Part shown: in pieces, positions 25,912 to 35,126 of the stretch
How positions within the stretch are numbered: the first letter of the stretch is position 1
How the letters are laid out: every line of letters starts with the position of its first letter
Source: Pseudoclavibacter soli DSM 23366
Lineage (GTDB): Bacteria > Actinomycetota > Actinomycetes > Actinomycetales > Microbacteriaceae
DNA length: 64,000 nt
Direction: 5' to 3'
Assembly (NCBI RefSeq): GCF_000423505.1
Contig: NZ_KE384027.1
Span: forward strand, 1 to 64,000
Program-made: the position numbers and the translations under genes
The notes under the pieces: model-generated
Told to the model about the DNA's origin: nothing
The model's database searches: none
What the model saw: only the letters and a program-made list of their open reading frames with translations

Positions 25912-26172
25912 TCAGCGCTTCTTGCCGGTCAGCGCACCATAGATCAGCAGCACGATGATCGAACCGCCGATCGCAAGCGCCCACGACCCGAGGCTGAAGA
26001 AACTGTCAACCGACGCACCGAACAGCAGTCCGCCGATCCAGCCGCCAACCATCGCGCCGATCACGCCCAAAATCAGAGTGGCGATCCAGCCGCCGCCCTG
26101 CTCTCCGGGCAGGATGGCCTTGGCGATGGCTCCCGCGATCAGCCCGAGCAGAAGGAATGCGAGAAAGCTCAT
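25912..26172 (-). CDS. GlsB/YeaQ/YmgE-family stress membrane protein
   Basis: An 86-residue protein, glycine-rich, with three hydrophobic helices (about 3-20, 28-50, 62-80). The pattern LIAGAIAKAILPGEQGGGW and GVIGAMVGGWIGGLLFG is typical of the transglycosylase-associated/GlsB family, induced by stress in several bacteria. The molecular role is unknown. GAGAGGA precedes the ATG. Confidence 0.9.
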   Translation of the reverse strand: MSFLAFLLLGLIAGAIAKAILPGEQGGGWIATLILGVIGAMVGGWIGGLLFGASVDSFFSLGSWALAIGGSIIVLLIYGALTGKKR

Positions 26173-26279
26173 GGGGTGTCCTCTCGTTGGCCCGGAGCGC
26201 CTCGGGGAAAGCGAGGCACCGACCCGGGTGTCTCGTCACACTAGCCGACAACGCGCCAGAGCGCATCCCTCGTATATGG

Positions 26280-28766
26280 TCAGCCCCGCTCTGGCGACGT
26301 CTCCTCGTGACGTAGCAGGCGTGCCAAGTCACGGGGGCGCAGGTCGGGCAGGTAGGCATGTGCCACGGCCAAACCGATATTCGACAGCGCCGCCGCATCG
26401 GGGTACACGATATAGATCGGTTCTTCACGCGGCTGGAACTTGCGCTTGAACAAGAACAACGAGCGGAATCCGTAGACAGGCTCAAGGGTGTGGCTGATGT
26501 AGCCGAGCAGGCCCGAGATCGCCGTGGCTGGAGTCGTCTCGAGCCCCGCGAGCGGCGCGGCCGACAGGCTCATGAACTCCGCTTCACCCTCTTCTTGCAG
26601 TCGCTCGGCCATACGTGCGATGAGAAACTCCATCACTCCGTTGGCCGAGTCTGGGCGGCGGCGCATGAAATCGAGCGTCCAACCGACCACCTTGCCATCA
26701 CGCCAGAAGGGCAGCCAACTGGTCACCGCCTGCAGCTGACCGTGCTCATCTTGCGCAATGAGCAGGCGCACACGACGATCATGCAGTTGCTCGACACCGC
26801 CGAGAGTGAAGCCCATCTCCGGCAGCGCCTTCTCGCTCACCCACTGCTCGCTCAGGGCGGCGATCTGCAACTGCACCGCCAGCGACGCATCGGCGAATGT
26901 GGTCAGCGTATCGTGCACCCCATCGCGACGGGCGCGATTGATCGCCGTGCGCACATCCTGCCAGCGCTTGCCCTTCGTCTGCCAGGCCCTTGGGTCGATG
27001 ACCGATTCGAGCCCCACCGAGAATGACTGCCACTCTCTGGCCGCCAACAGGTCGCGACACGGCTGATGCACGCTGTAAAATACCGGGGTCAGGGCACGGT
27101 CGTCGCAGAAGCGCACAAACTCGAACACCGCCGCGTCGGCCTCGTCTGGGTCGCCGAATGGATCGGCCAGCGTCAGGGCGATGCCGTGCGACACTCGATA
27201 GGCAATGCCCACTCGACCAGTCGATGAGAACCAGTAGAGGCTGCCGGGCCACGTGGCCATGAACGACAGCGACTGCCCGCCAGCCCGAAGCAGCTGATCG
27301 ACCTCGTGCCGGGCCGATCGCTCATCGCGCGGCAGCACCACCTGCAACAGGTGCACGAGCACCCCGAGAGCGACCAGCCCGAAGAGAGGGCCAATCCACT
27401 CATAGACGAAGGCGGTGAGCAGGCTTGTCGGCAGAAACCCGGGTGACGTGAGGCGCAGAAAACCCACCGGGATGAACCGCTCCGGCAGATCGGCAATCAA
27501 CTGCCCCAGCGTTGGTGCCGTGGTGAATCCGTCGGGCAGGCTCAGGCCCACGACAACATACACCACGGCCAAGCCCAGGCCAGTGCCAAGCACCGTGATG
27601 AGACCCCGGCGAACGCGCTGCGGATGCGCCGGCAGCTGCAGGTGCCGCAGCCCCGCGACCAGCACCGCGACGACACCCAGCGGGGCAAGCCCAGAGGCCA
27701 CCAGAGCGATGCCCAACTCTCCCTGCAGGTGCACACGATGGGTGAGATCAAGCCCCTGCAGCCCGAACGGCCCGATGACGAAATACCACAGTGACAACAG
27801 CGAGATCGCCGTATTCATACCGATTGCCACCCACGCGGCAACGCGGCGACCCTTGAGAATGCCATATGCCGCAACGAGCATAATCAGGGTGGGCAACAGC
27901 GACACCGCGATACCACCCGGTGTGCTGACGCGCTGCAGCGTGAACTCGTGCAGACACTGCGACGAGATCGCTCCGCCCAGACACTCCGCCAGGCGGTCTG
28001 AGTCGACGGTGCCCTCATCGCTGAGCAGCAGCCCCAACGGCGCGAGCGGCCCGAGGCGCAACGACGAGAACACTGTCAGCAGCGGGCCAACGGCCATCAG
28101 CGCCACGGTGAGCGCCAGCAGCACCCTCGCCTCATGATGCGAGCTGCGCCGCAGATCGCGATGGGTGATGTCTCTGCTCCAGAAACGTCCGAGCGCATGC
28201 CCGATGGCGATGGCGAACAGCGCGTAGAGATCGACGGGGTCTGCGATGAACAGCAGCAACGTGATGACCACGGCATAACCGACCACGTGCACGCGCCTGC
28301 GCCAGAGCACACCCATGAAGCTGGCCGAGGCCATCAGCACGCCCAATAGGGGTACCGCCATGCTCACCGAGATTTCGTCGGCCACCGCAGTCGCCCACAG
28401 CTCAGCCCGGCTGGCCCCGAAGACCGCAATCGCCATGCCGATGGCCACGCCGCCCACACCGCTGAGCACGGCGGCCACTGCAGTGCGGGCCCAGCCCATC
28501 CTGGGCTCGGCCAGCCCGAGCACAATCACGAGCAGCAGCAGATGCACCACGAGCAGTGCCCAGTCGGCGTCGAACAGGAACGACACCAAGATACTGACCA
28601 CATCACCCGAGCGAACTCGGTCGACACCAGTGTGCGCCAGCGTGGTGAGCAGGTCGGTGCCGGCAGCCACATCCCACAGTCGCACCACGATGTTCGCGGC
28701 GAGCACCAGCGCGACGGTGGCCAAGGTCAGAGGCCGCGTGCGCATCCAACCGACAAGCCGACTCAT
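26280..28766 (-). CDS. MprF-like lysylphosphatidylglycerol synthase (rhomboid-like membrane part + DUF2156)
   Basis: An 828-residue protein. The first 480 residues hold about 12 membrane helices; the N-terminal block resembles a rhomboid-like fold rather than the classic MprF flippase. The C-terminal 330 residues form the GNAT-like DUF2156 aminoacyl-transferase domain (FMATWPGSLYWFSSTGRVGIAYRVSHGIALTLADPFG, split over about 495-530, then GKRWQDVRTAINRARRDG and WTLDFMRRR). It would transfer an amino acid from aminoacyl-tRNA to phosphatidylglycerol, lowering surface charge and giving resistance to cationic peptides. It overlaps the esterase gene by 4 bp; trhO is the first gene of the same operon. 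Confidence 0.87.
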   Translation of the reverse strand: MSRLVGWMRTRPLTLATVALVLAANIVVRLWDVAAGTDLLTTLAHTGVDRVRSGDVVSILVSFLFDADWALLVVHLLLLVIVLGLAEPRMGWARTAVAAVLSGVGGVAIGMAIAVFGASRAELWATAVADEISVSMAVPLLGVLMASASFMGVLWRRRVHVVGYAVVITLLLFIADPVDLYALFAIAIGHALGRFWSRDITHRDLRRSSHHEARVLLALTVALMAVGPLLTVFSSLRLGPLAPLGLLLSDEGTVDSDRLAECLGGAISSQCLHEFTLQRVSTPGGIAVSLLPTLIMLVAAYGILKGRRVAAWVAIGMNTAISLLSLWYFVIGPFGLQGLDLTHRVHLQGELGIALVASGLAPLGVVAVLVAGLRHLQLPAHPQRVRRGLITVLGTGLGLAVVYVVVGLSLPDGFTTAPTLGQLIADLPERFIPVGFLRLTSPGFLPTSLLTAFVYEWIGPLFGLVALGVLVHLLQVVLPRDERSARHEVDQLLRAGGQSLSFMATWPGSLYWFSSTGRVGIAYRVSHGIALTLADPFGDPDEADAAVFEFVRFCDDRALTPVFYSVHQPCRDLLAAREWQSFSVGLESVIDPRAWQTKGKRWQDVRTAINRARRDGVHDTLTTFADASLAVQLQIAALSEQWVSEKALPEMGFTLGGVEQLHDRRVRLLIAQDEHGQLQAVTSWLPFWRDGKVVGWTLDFMRRRPDSANGVMEFLIARMAERLQEEGEAEFMSLSAAPLAGLETTPATAISGLLGYISHTLEPVYGFRSLFLFKRKFQPREEPIYIVYPDAAALSNIGLAVAHAYLPDLRPRDLARLLRHEETSPERG

Positions 28767-30112
28767 GGGCCCTCGATTTCGCTCACCGACGACCAGGTCG
28801 ACAACGACTGTGCCTGATCGGTCAGGCCGAACCAGACGCCGAGCTGATCGATGCCAGCGGGCAGCACGTTGCGCACCGTCCAGAAGTCGTGGCTGGTGCC
28901 CTCAGAGAGCACTCCGCGAGTGGTCATGCCAGCAGCATCGGCTGCAGCACGCAGCTGCGTAATGTTGCTCTGTGCCTGAGAGTCACCGCTGCCTGCAGCG
29001 AACAGCACATGCTGACTCGATGGCGCATGCTGCGCGATGGCGCCCAAGGGAGTGTGCGAGACGAAGGCATCGCGCGATCCGGCGAAATACTGGTCGATCA
29101 TCTGCTGCTCGGTGCCGTTATTGGGCTCAATCTCACTCGAGATCGCAAACATGCTGCCGAACAGCTGCGGATAGGCCGGGCCGATCTGCATGGTGCAGGT
29201 GGCGCCTTGCGAGAATCCCGCGAGCGCCCACTGGTCGACACCAGAAGCCACCGGCAGATGAGCGCGAATCCAGTTGGGCACGTCGACGGTGAGATATGTC
29301 TCGACGTTGCCGTACTGCGTGGAGTCAACGCAGATCGGGTTGTTCAGCGGTGCGCCCAGCTGGTCGGGCGCCACCACGATCGGGGCCACCCCATCGTGTG
29401 CGGCCGCGTACTGGTCGAGCACGGTGTCGAGCCCACCGGCCACGAACAGATCATCGGTAGAGCCGGGCTGCCCAGAGAGCACGATGATGACTGGCAGCGC
29501 GGCTGCCTCATCGGTCAGTGCGGCAGGAGGCAGCCAAACGTTGGCATGCCGGGCGGCGAATCCCGAGGTGGTCGCCGGGATGTCCACCGAATACGTTCGC
29601 CCTGTGCTCGGTGCTGACGACGACTGTGTCTCACGCCACTGATCGATGTCGAGCGTCGCGGTGCGCTCGAGTGAGCTGCTGAGTGCCGCGTAGTAGGGCA
29701 TGCCGAACAGGCTGCGTACCTTGGGGTACTGGTTGTATGCGCCGTCGATCTGGGTGCCGGTGAACACCAGCACCAGCACGGCGAGCAGGCACGAGACCGC
29801 GCGCCGCCAACCGACGAGCGCGACGATGCCGACCACTGCCGCACCGAGCATCCCGAGCCCCAGCGCGGTACGACGAATCACCGTCCAACCCAGGGTTACG
29901 CCGAAGCTCACCCACACATCTGAGACCAGCCAGGTCAGCAGCAGACCGAGCCCGAAGCACACGACGCCCACGATGACAGCGACCAGCAGTCGGCGTCGAG
30001 AGCGTCGCCACAATGCCACCGCCAGCCAGGCAAGGCCAGCAAACACCAGCACGCGCACCGTATCAACGAACCATCCGCTGACGATGTTGATGTCGAGCAA
30101 CCAGTCGAGCAT
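28763..30112 (-). CDS. Membrane-anchored esterase (alpha/beta-hydrolase fold)
   Basis: A 449-residue protein. About four N-terminal membrane helices (residues 10-135) precede an extracellular esterase-D-like domain. The nucleophile elbow is GFSQG (LAGFSQGATC, about residue 308), with an oxyanion segment VIIVLSGQPG and a late histidine in EGTSHDFW. The fold resembles the mycolyltransferase/esterase D family, which here may act on lipids or cell-wall esters. GAGGAG at the trhO stop codon serves as the ribosome binding site. ATGA couples it to the MprF-like gene, suggesting a role in phospholipid aminoacylation or its reversal. Confidence 0.8.
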   Translation of the reverse strand: MLDWLLDINIVSGWFVDTVRVLVFAGLAWLAVALWRRSRRRLLVAVIVGVVCFGLGLLLTWLVSDVWVSFGVTLGWTVIRRTALGLGMLGAAVVGIVALVGWRRAVSCLLAVLVLVFTGTQIDGAYNQYPKVRSLFGMPYYAALSSSLERTATLDIDQWRETQSSSAPSTGRTYSVDIPATTSGFAARHANVWLPPAALTDEAAALPVIIVLSGQPGSTDDLFVAGGLDTVLDQYAAAHDGVAPIVVAPDQLGAPLNNPICVDSTQYGNVETYLTVDVPNWIRAHLPVASGVDQWALAGFSQGATCTMQIGPAYPQLFGSMFAISSEIEPNNGTEQQMIDQYFAGSRDAFVSHTPLGAIAQHAPSSQHVLFAAGSGDSQAQSNITQLRAAADAAGMTTRGVLSEGTSHDFWTVRNVLPAGIDQLGVWFGLTDQAQSLSTWSSVSEIEGP

Positions 30113-30123
30113 AGTGGGTCTCC

Positions 30124-31026
30124 TCAGGCGTTCGCCGGGGTGCGCAGCCCGAAGCGCTCAGCCACAGTGGCGGCCAGCAGAATCTGCGTGGGCTCGGCGT
30201 CTTCGAGCCCGAGTTCGGCGAGCAGTTCGGCGGGCATGCGATCGGTGTCGTAGTACTCGGTGGCCGGCTCGCCGGTGAGCGCACACCGCCCGATGACCGC
30301 CGCGTGGTCAGAGAACGTCACCGTCTTACGATCGTCGAACACATAGAGCGAGCCCTGCCAGAGCCCGTCGTCGCCAAAGCGCTCTCCGTAGCGCACGATG
30401 CCGCCGTCGATCTGGTAGACCTCGCTGAACCCGCGGGAGAGCATCAGCGCGCTGAGCACCTCGCAGCGCACGCCGCCAGTGCAGTAGGTCACCACCGGGC
30501 GATCTTTGATCTCGTCGTAGGCACCGCTGTCGAGTTCTGCGATGAAGTCACGGGTGTGGCTCGTGGCCGGCACCACGGCGTTGCGAAAACGCCCAACTTC
30601 GGCCTCGAAGGCGTTGCGCCCGTCAAAGAACACGACGTCGTCGCGCGTGGCGACCAGTTCGTTGACTTCGTCTGGGCTGAGGTGGCGACCACCGCCGACC
30701 ACGCCCGACTCGTCGACCACGACCTCGTCTGGCACCCCGAATGTGACGATTTCGGGGCGCACCTTCACGCTCAACCGCGGAAAGACCTGGTGTTCGGTCG
30801 ATGACCACTTAAACTCCGTGTCACGGAACGGGGCATACTCACGAAACCGGCGCACATAACGGCGGCAATCTTCGATGTCACCGCACAGCGTGCCGTTGAT
30901 GCCGTGCTCGGCGATGATGATGCGCCCCTTGAGCTCGAGCAGCTCGCACAGGGTTCGCTGCCAGAGCCGAATGGCCTCTGGGTCTTCGACGGGGGTGAAC
31001 AGATAGAAGAGCAACACCTTCTGCAT
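30124..31026 (-). CDS. trhO: tRNA uridine(34) hydroxylase TrhO (rhodanese-domain)
   Basis: A 300-residue protein of the YceA/TrhO family. The N-terminal acylphosphatase-like half contains [15 protein letters not shown]; the central rhodanese domain (about 120-220) has [14 protein letters not shown] and active-site loop YCTGGVRCE. It makes 5-hydroxyuridine at the tRNA wobble base in an O2-dependent way. A TAGGCT box ends 7 bp before the ATG (31039-31034), so it is probably leaderless. It starts the operon with the esterase and MprF-like genes. Confidence 0.92.
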   Translation of the reverse strand: MQKVLLFYLFTPVEDPEAIRLWQRTLCELLELKGRIIIAEHGINGTLCGDIEDCRRYVRRFREYAPFRDTEFKWSSTEHQVFPRLSVKVRPEIVTFGVPDEVVVDESGVVGGGRHLSPDEVNELVATRDDVVFFDGRNAFEAEVGRFRNAVVPATSHTRDFIAELDSGAYDEIKDRPVVTYCTGGVRCEVLSALMLSRGFSEVYQIDGGIVRYGERFGDDGLWQGSLYVFDDRKTVTFSDHAAVIGRCALTGEPATEYYDTDRMPAELLAELGLEDAEPTQILLAATVAERFGLRTPANA

Positions 31027-31125
31027 GCCGCCAAGCCTAGCGGTCGACGCGCCGCACAGGGCATGCCCGTGTGCGACTGACGCAATTCACGCCACACGCA
31101 CAGCCCGCCGGGTACAGTGGTGAGC

Positions 31126-32025
31126 ATGCCCACTGTCGACGAAGCCATCGAAGCGCACCTCACCGCACTGCGCGAGTCGGGTGCGAGCGTCGAATCGTTC
31201 GTCGACCCGTGGGGCGTCGAGGTCTTCACCTCCACCTGGCGCACAGACGCTGCTCAACCACGCGGCGTCATTCAGCTGGTGCATGGCATCGGTGACCACA
31301 TGGGTCGCTACCGAGACACTGCGCAGCGCCTGACGGCCGCTGGGTATCACGTGATCGCCGATGACCACCGGGGCCATGGTGCCACCGGCGCGCGCGCGCT
31401 CGACGATCTGAGTCTGATCGGCCGGCTCGGCCCGGGGGGGCTCCAGGCGGCAATTCGCGACGTCTACACCGTCACTGGCTTGGCCACGAAGCTCGGTGAC
31501 GGGCAACGCCCCATCCTCTTCGGGCACAGCTGGGGTTCGTTCATCGCCCAGCACCTGCTCAACCTGCGCTCTCGCGCATATGACGCCGCGATCCTCACCG
31601 GCACCGGCTACTGCCAGCCGGGCTGGGTGCACTCAAGTCGGTTCAACCGCGCCTGGCAGACCCCCGAGGCCACCGGCTTCGAGTGGCTGAGCAGTGTTTC
31701 CGAGGTGGCCGAACGCTTCGCGGCCGACCCGCTGACCTCAGACTGCACGGTGCTGGCCAGCCACGGCTTCTGGGATGCCCTACACCTCATGACACGACCC
31801 AGCCCGAGCATCCGCTCAGATTTGCCGTTGTTCATCGCCAATGGTGTGGCCGACCCGGTGGCTTCGCCCAAGTCGGTCGAGCGACTCGCGCGCGCCTACC
31901 GCGAGGTGGGGCTGCAGAACGTCAGCGTCACCATCTACCCGGGCATGCGACACGAGATTTTCAACGAACGCGATGCCGATCGGTTCTTCGCCGACCTGCT
32001 GGCCTGGCTCGACGACAATCGATGA
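31126..32025 (+). CDS. Lysophospholipase / monoacylglycerol lipase-type hydrolase
   Basis: A 299-residue alpha/beta hydrolase of the serine aminopeptidase S33 (Hydrolase_4) group. It has VHGIGDHMGRY (oxyanion region), ADDHRGHGATG, nucleophile elbow GHSWGS (about 130-135), a late acid in GVADPVASP and histidine in PGMRHEIFNE, so the triad is complete. TACAGT (31113-31118) lies 7 bp before the ATG at 31126. The stop overlaps the methyltransferase start (ATGA). Confidence 0.9.
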   Translation: MPTVDEAIEAHLTALRESGASVESFVDPWGVEVFTSTWRTDAAQPRGVIQLVHGIGDHMGRYRDTAQRLTAAGYHVIADDHRGHGATGARALDDLSLIGRLGPGGLQAAIRDVYTVTGLATKLGDGQRPILFGHSWGSFIAQHLLNLRSRAYDAAILTGTGYCQPGWVHSSRFNRAWQTPEATGFEWLSSVSEVAERFAADPLTSDCTVLASHGFWDALHLMTRPSPSIRSDLPLFIANGVADPVASPKSVERLARAYREVGLQNVSVTIYPGMRHEIFNERDADRFFADLLAWLDDNR

Positions 32026-32891
32026 GCGCTCAGGGGCGATTCGCCGACTTGGCCGCCGGGCACGGGTTGGTGTTCGAAACCGACAATCTGCCACTGCTGC
32101 GCAGCTTCGCCGATGAGTCATTTCAACTGATCTACATCGATCCGCCCTTCAATACGGGTCGCACCCAAACCCTGCATCGGCGCACCGTGCAGCGCGCCGA
32201 CGACACCGCCGAGGGCGTCCGCGTGGGCTTTCAGGGGCGCAGCTACACCACGACCCTCGGCGAACGACGCGCCTACACCGACCGGTTCGACGACTACTGG
32301 GCGTTCCTCGGCCCTCGGCTGGCCGAGGCCCGGCGTCTGCTCGACGCCACCGGCACGCTCTACGTGCATCTCGACTACCGCGAAGCTCACTACGCCAAGG
32401 TCGCCCTCGACGAACTGTTCGGTCGCGAGTGCTTTCTCAACGAGATCATCTGGGCGTACGACTTCGGCGGCAAGTCACGCCGCCGCTGGCCGGCCAAGCA
32501 CGACACAATCCTGGTCTATGTGAAAGACCCCGAGCACTATCACTTCGACTCCACCGCGGTCGATCGCGAGCCGTACATGGCGCCGGGGCTGGTCACCGCC
32601 GAGAAGGCTGCTCGCGGCAAACTCCCCACCGACGTGTGGTGGCACACCATCGTGCCCACCAGCGGCAGCGAACGCACCGGGTATCCGACGCAGAAGCCCG
32701 CGGGCATCCTGCGCCGCATTGTGACCGCCTCCAGCCGACCGGGTGACCTTGTGCTCGACTTCTTCGCCGGCTCGGGCACCACCGGCGCGGTCTGCGCCGA
32801 GCTTGACCGACGGTTCGTGCTGATCGACGAAAACCCCGATGCCGTAAGCGTCATCGAACGCCGGCTGGGCGAACACGTACAGCGCGGCTGA
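32022..32891 (+). CDS. Orphan DNA methyltransferase (beta-class, N6-A or N4-C)
   Basis: A 289-residue SAM-dependent DNA methyltransferase. The catalytic motif IV DPPF (IYIDPPFNTG, residues 38-47) precedes the SAM-binding FAGSGTT motif (about 244-250), the order of beta-class enzymes. The central region carries HLDYREAHYAK and IIWAYDFGGKSRRRW. No restriction gene is adjacent, so it is an orphan, regulatory or repair-linked enzyme or a modification remnant. Its start overlaps the lipase stop. The recognition sequence cannot be predicted here. Confidence 0.9.
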   Translation: MSAQGRFADLAAGHGLVFETDNLPLLRSFADESFQLIYIDPPFNTGRTQTLHRRTVQRADDTAEGVRVGFQGRSYTTTLGERRAYTDRFDDYWAFLGPRLAEARRLLDATGTLYVHLDYREAHYAKVALDELFGRECFLNEIIWAYDFGGKSRRRWPAKHDTILVYVKDPEHYHFDSTAVDREPYMAPGLVTAEKAARGKLPTDVWWHTIVPTSGSERTGYPTQKPAGILRRIVTASSRPGDLVLDFFAGSGTTGAVCAELDRRFVLIDENPDAVSVIERRLGEHVQRG

Positions 32892-32894
32892 CGT

Positions 32895-33896
32895 TCAGCT
32901 GCCCGACTGCCACTGTGCCAGCAGTGCCGCCTGCTGCGGCTGCAGATCGCCGAGGGTGAGCCCGGCTGACAGGCGCTGATCAAAGGGATCGACGAATGCA
33001 CGGTAGGCGTCGGGCACCGCAACGTCACGCTGCACAGCGACCGACTGCCACGAGTCGGCGAGATCGGCCTGCACGGATGCCCCAAGCAGCCAGTCGATGA
33101 ACTTGCGAGCCTGATTCACATGCGGCGACTCGGCGGCGATGCCGGCGTAGCGCACGCGCCGCACACAGCTGCCGTCGACCACCGAGATATTCCGATCTGG
33201 AAATGTATTAATGGCGGCAGTGGCCGAGGCGAACACGATCGGCGCCGAGCCGCCGGCCAACGACGAGCTGCGCAGCACCTCGGCCTCTGTGGCAACCAGC
33301 GTCGCGCTGTGCAGCGCGGCCACAGCAGTGTCAGAAGCCTCAGCTGCGGCGGTGAGCACGGCCATCCCAGCGCTGCTCGTGGTGGGGTCTGGCACCACCA
33401 CATGCTGGCCAGAGGCGAGCGCAGTGGCCAGATCGGCGGGCAGATCGGCACCCTCTGCGGCGAGCGCGTCGTCGTCAGCCACTGCGCACACATAGTCATA
33501 AGACACCGCAGTGAGGCGATCGCTCGTCGACAGCGCGAAGTCTGCCGCGCCGTCGCCGGCCGCGGGCGATATGTATGAGACCAGCCCGTCAGAGCGATCG
33601 AGGCGTGAGGCGTTGGCGTCGCTGACCCCCAGCACGAGATCTGGCGCGCCCCCGGTGATCGCGGCAGCCAGCTCGACGTCGCTGCGTGCGTTATCGACGG
33701 TGACGGTGATGCCGGTCTGCGCGGCAAAGTCGTCGAGCACCTGCTGCGGAATCTCGAGGCCTGCCGCCACCTGCACCTGCAGCGTGCCGTCGTCGATCTG
33801 GTTGACGGTGGGGGTGGCGCAGGCGCTCAATGTCACGCTGCCCGCAATCAGCGCGGCGGCCAGCGCACGAAGCGGGCGAGGGGCAGGTCGGGGCAC
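32895..33896 (-). CDS. Solute-binding lipoprotein (thiamine/iron type), orphan
   Basis: A 333-residue lipoprotein. The signal peptide ends in a lipobox LSAC (about residues 23-26). The mature protein follows the ThiB/iron(III)-type periplasmic-binding pattern (QQVLDDFAAQTGITVTV, PDLVLGVSDANA, DYVCAVAD, PHVNQARKFIDWLLG). No permease or ATPase is adjacent, so partners must lie elsewhere, or it has been retired. The GTG start lies 6 bp after TAGACT (33908-33903). It is convergent with the methyltransferase gene with a 3-bp gap. Confidence 0.82.
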   Translation of the reverse strand: MPRPAPRPLRALAAALIAGSVTLSACATPTVNQIDDGTLQVQVAAGLEIPQQVLDDFAAQTGITVTVDNARSDVELAAAITGGAPDLVLGVSDANASRLDRSDGLVSYISPAAGDGAADFALSTSDRLTAVSYDYVCAVADDDALAAEGADLPADLATALASGQHVVVPDPTTSSAGMAVLTAAAEASDTAVAALHSATLVATEAEVLRSSSLAGGSAPIVFASATAAINTFPDRNISVVDGSCVRRVRYAGIAAESPHVNQARKFIDWLLGASVQADLADSWQSVAVQRDVAVPDAYRAFVDPFDQRLSAGLTLGDLQPQQAALLAQWQSGS

Positions 33897-33951
33897 AGCA
33901 GGAGTCTACCGCGAGCGCCTGCACCGTTCAGCTTCGGATACCCTGAAGAGC

Positions 33952-34893
33952 ATGATCCACAGCACGCCCACGGTCGGCACCGGTACGTACAGCTATCTCG
34001 GCCCGGCCGGCACCTTCACCGAAGATGCCCTGCGCCAGGTGCCCGAGGCTGTCGGGGCGCTCTGGCGGCCAGTGGCTACCGTGGCGCAGGCCATCGACGA
34101 CGTGGTCGACGGCACCAGCGTGCGGGCGGTGATCCCGATCGAGAACTCGATCGAGGGCGGCGTGAGCGCAACCCAAGACGCGCTGGCGACAACCCCGGGC
34201 GTGCGCATCTGGGGCGAGTATCTGGTGCCGATCCATTTCGCTCTGCTCGCTCGGCCCGGCACACGCATCGAGCAGGTGCGCACCATCACGACGCATCCAG
34301 TGTCATACCCCCAATGCCGCAACTGGATCGCCGAGCACCTTCCCGACCATGCCTTCATTCCCGCGCCCTCCAACGCCGCCGCCGCGGCTGCTGCCGTGAA
34401 CGATGACCGCGTCGACGCTGCCATCGCGGGCCTGCGGGTGCTCGATCACTACGATCTCGAGGTGCTCGTCGACGACATCGGCGACAACCACAACGCTGTC
34501 ACCCGCTTCGTGCTGATCGGCCCCGATCATGGCGTGCCCGAACCTACCGGTGCCGACAAAACCTCACTGGTGGCTGAGCTGCCGGTCGACGAGGCCGGTG
34601 CGCTGCTGCGGCTGCTCGAGCAGTTCAGCACCCGCGGCATCAACATGAGCCGCATCGAGTCGCGCCCCATCGGCGACGAGCTCGGTCGGTACCGGTTCAC
34701 CATCGACCTCGAAGGGCATGTGCTGGATGCTCGGGTCGCCGAGGCTCTCAAGGGCGTGCGGCGGTTCAGCCCCAATGTGGTGTTCTTGGGGTCGTTCCCC
34801 CGGGCCAATCATGAGCGACCAACGGTCACCACAGTGCACGACAATGCCGCCTTCGCCACCGCCGAGCGCTGGTTCGACGAGCTGCTCGAATGA
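33952..34893 (+). CDS. pheA: Prephenate dehydratase
   Basis: A 313-residue enzyme converting prephenate to phenylpyruvate. The catalytic domain starts YLGPAGTFTEDAL, includes IPIENSIEGGV and THPVSYPQCRNW, and contains the TRF motif in NAVTRFVLIG. The C-terminal ACT domain has GALLRLLEQF and SRIESRP, the phenylalanine-binding feedback site. A TACCCT box (33939-33944) ends 7 bp before the ATG, so it is probably leaderless. It is monofunctional (no chorismate mutase) and divergent from the solute-binding protein gene. Confidence 0.95.
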   Translation: MIHSTPTVGTGTYSYLGPAGTFTEDALRQVPEAVGALWRPVATVAQAIDDVVDGTSVRAVIPIENSIEGGVSATQDALATTPGVRIWGEYLVPIHFALLARPGTRIEQVRTITTHPVSYPQCRNWIAEHLPDHAFIPAPSNAAAAAAAVNDDRVDAAIAGLRVLDHYDLEVLVDDIGDNHNAVTRFVLIGPDHGVPEPTGADKTSLVAELPVDEAGALLRLLEQFSTRGINMSRIESRPIGDELGRYRFTIDLEGHVLDARVAEALKGVRRFSPNVVFLGSFPRANHERPTVTTVHDNAAFATAERWFDELLE

Positions 34894-34942
34894 GCGAGTC
34901 TTCTGCGCGCCGTTCGCGCATCCATACCGTGGGCCATGCACG

Positions 34943-34999
34943 TTTGTGCGCCGTTCACGCAGCCATTGCAGCGAAATAAGAGCGCAAACGACGCACAAA
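34943..34999. repeat. 57-bp palindromic repeat, copy 1 (upstream of AbiEi/DUF559 gene)
   Basis: Outer arms TTTGTGCGCCGTT (34943-34955) and AACGACGCACAAA (34987-34999) pair with one mismatch; the interior is CACGCAGCCATTGCAGCGA. The same element recurs at 36171-36224. A half-copy, GCGCGCCGTTCGCGCA, lies at 34905-34920. Confidence 0.85.
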
Positions 35000-35126
35000 C
35001 ACTCTCCGCACGCCCTTGCCTCCCCGCGAGCACGCGGCAGCACCCCCGCCGCTGAGGTTTTCCACAGGCAGTTGCACGTCTGTGGAAAACCTCGTGCCCT
35101 CCGCATCGCGCTGACAGAGTGGGCGC

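Noticed and set aside
31683-32021. A longer methyltransferase N-terminus starting at 31683
   Set aside because: The extension overlaps the lipase gene in another frame and has no domain; the ATGA overlap at 32022 is the natural start.
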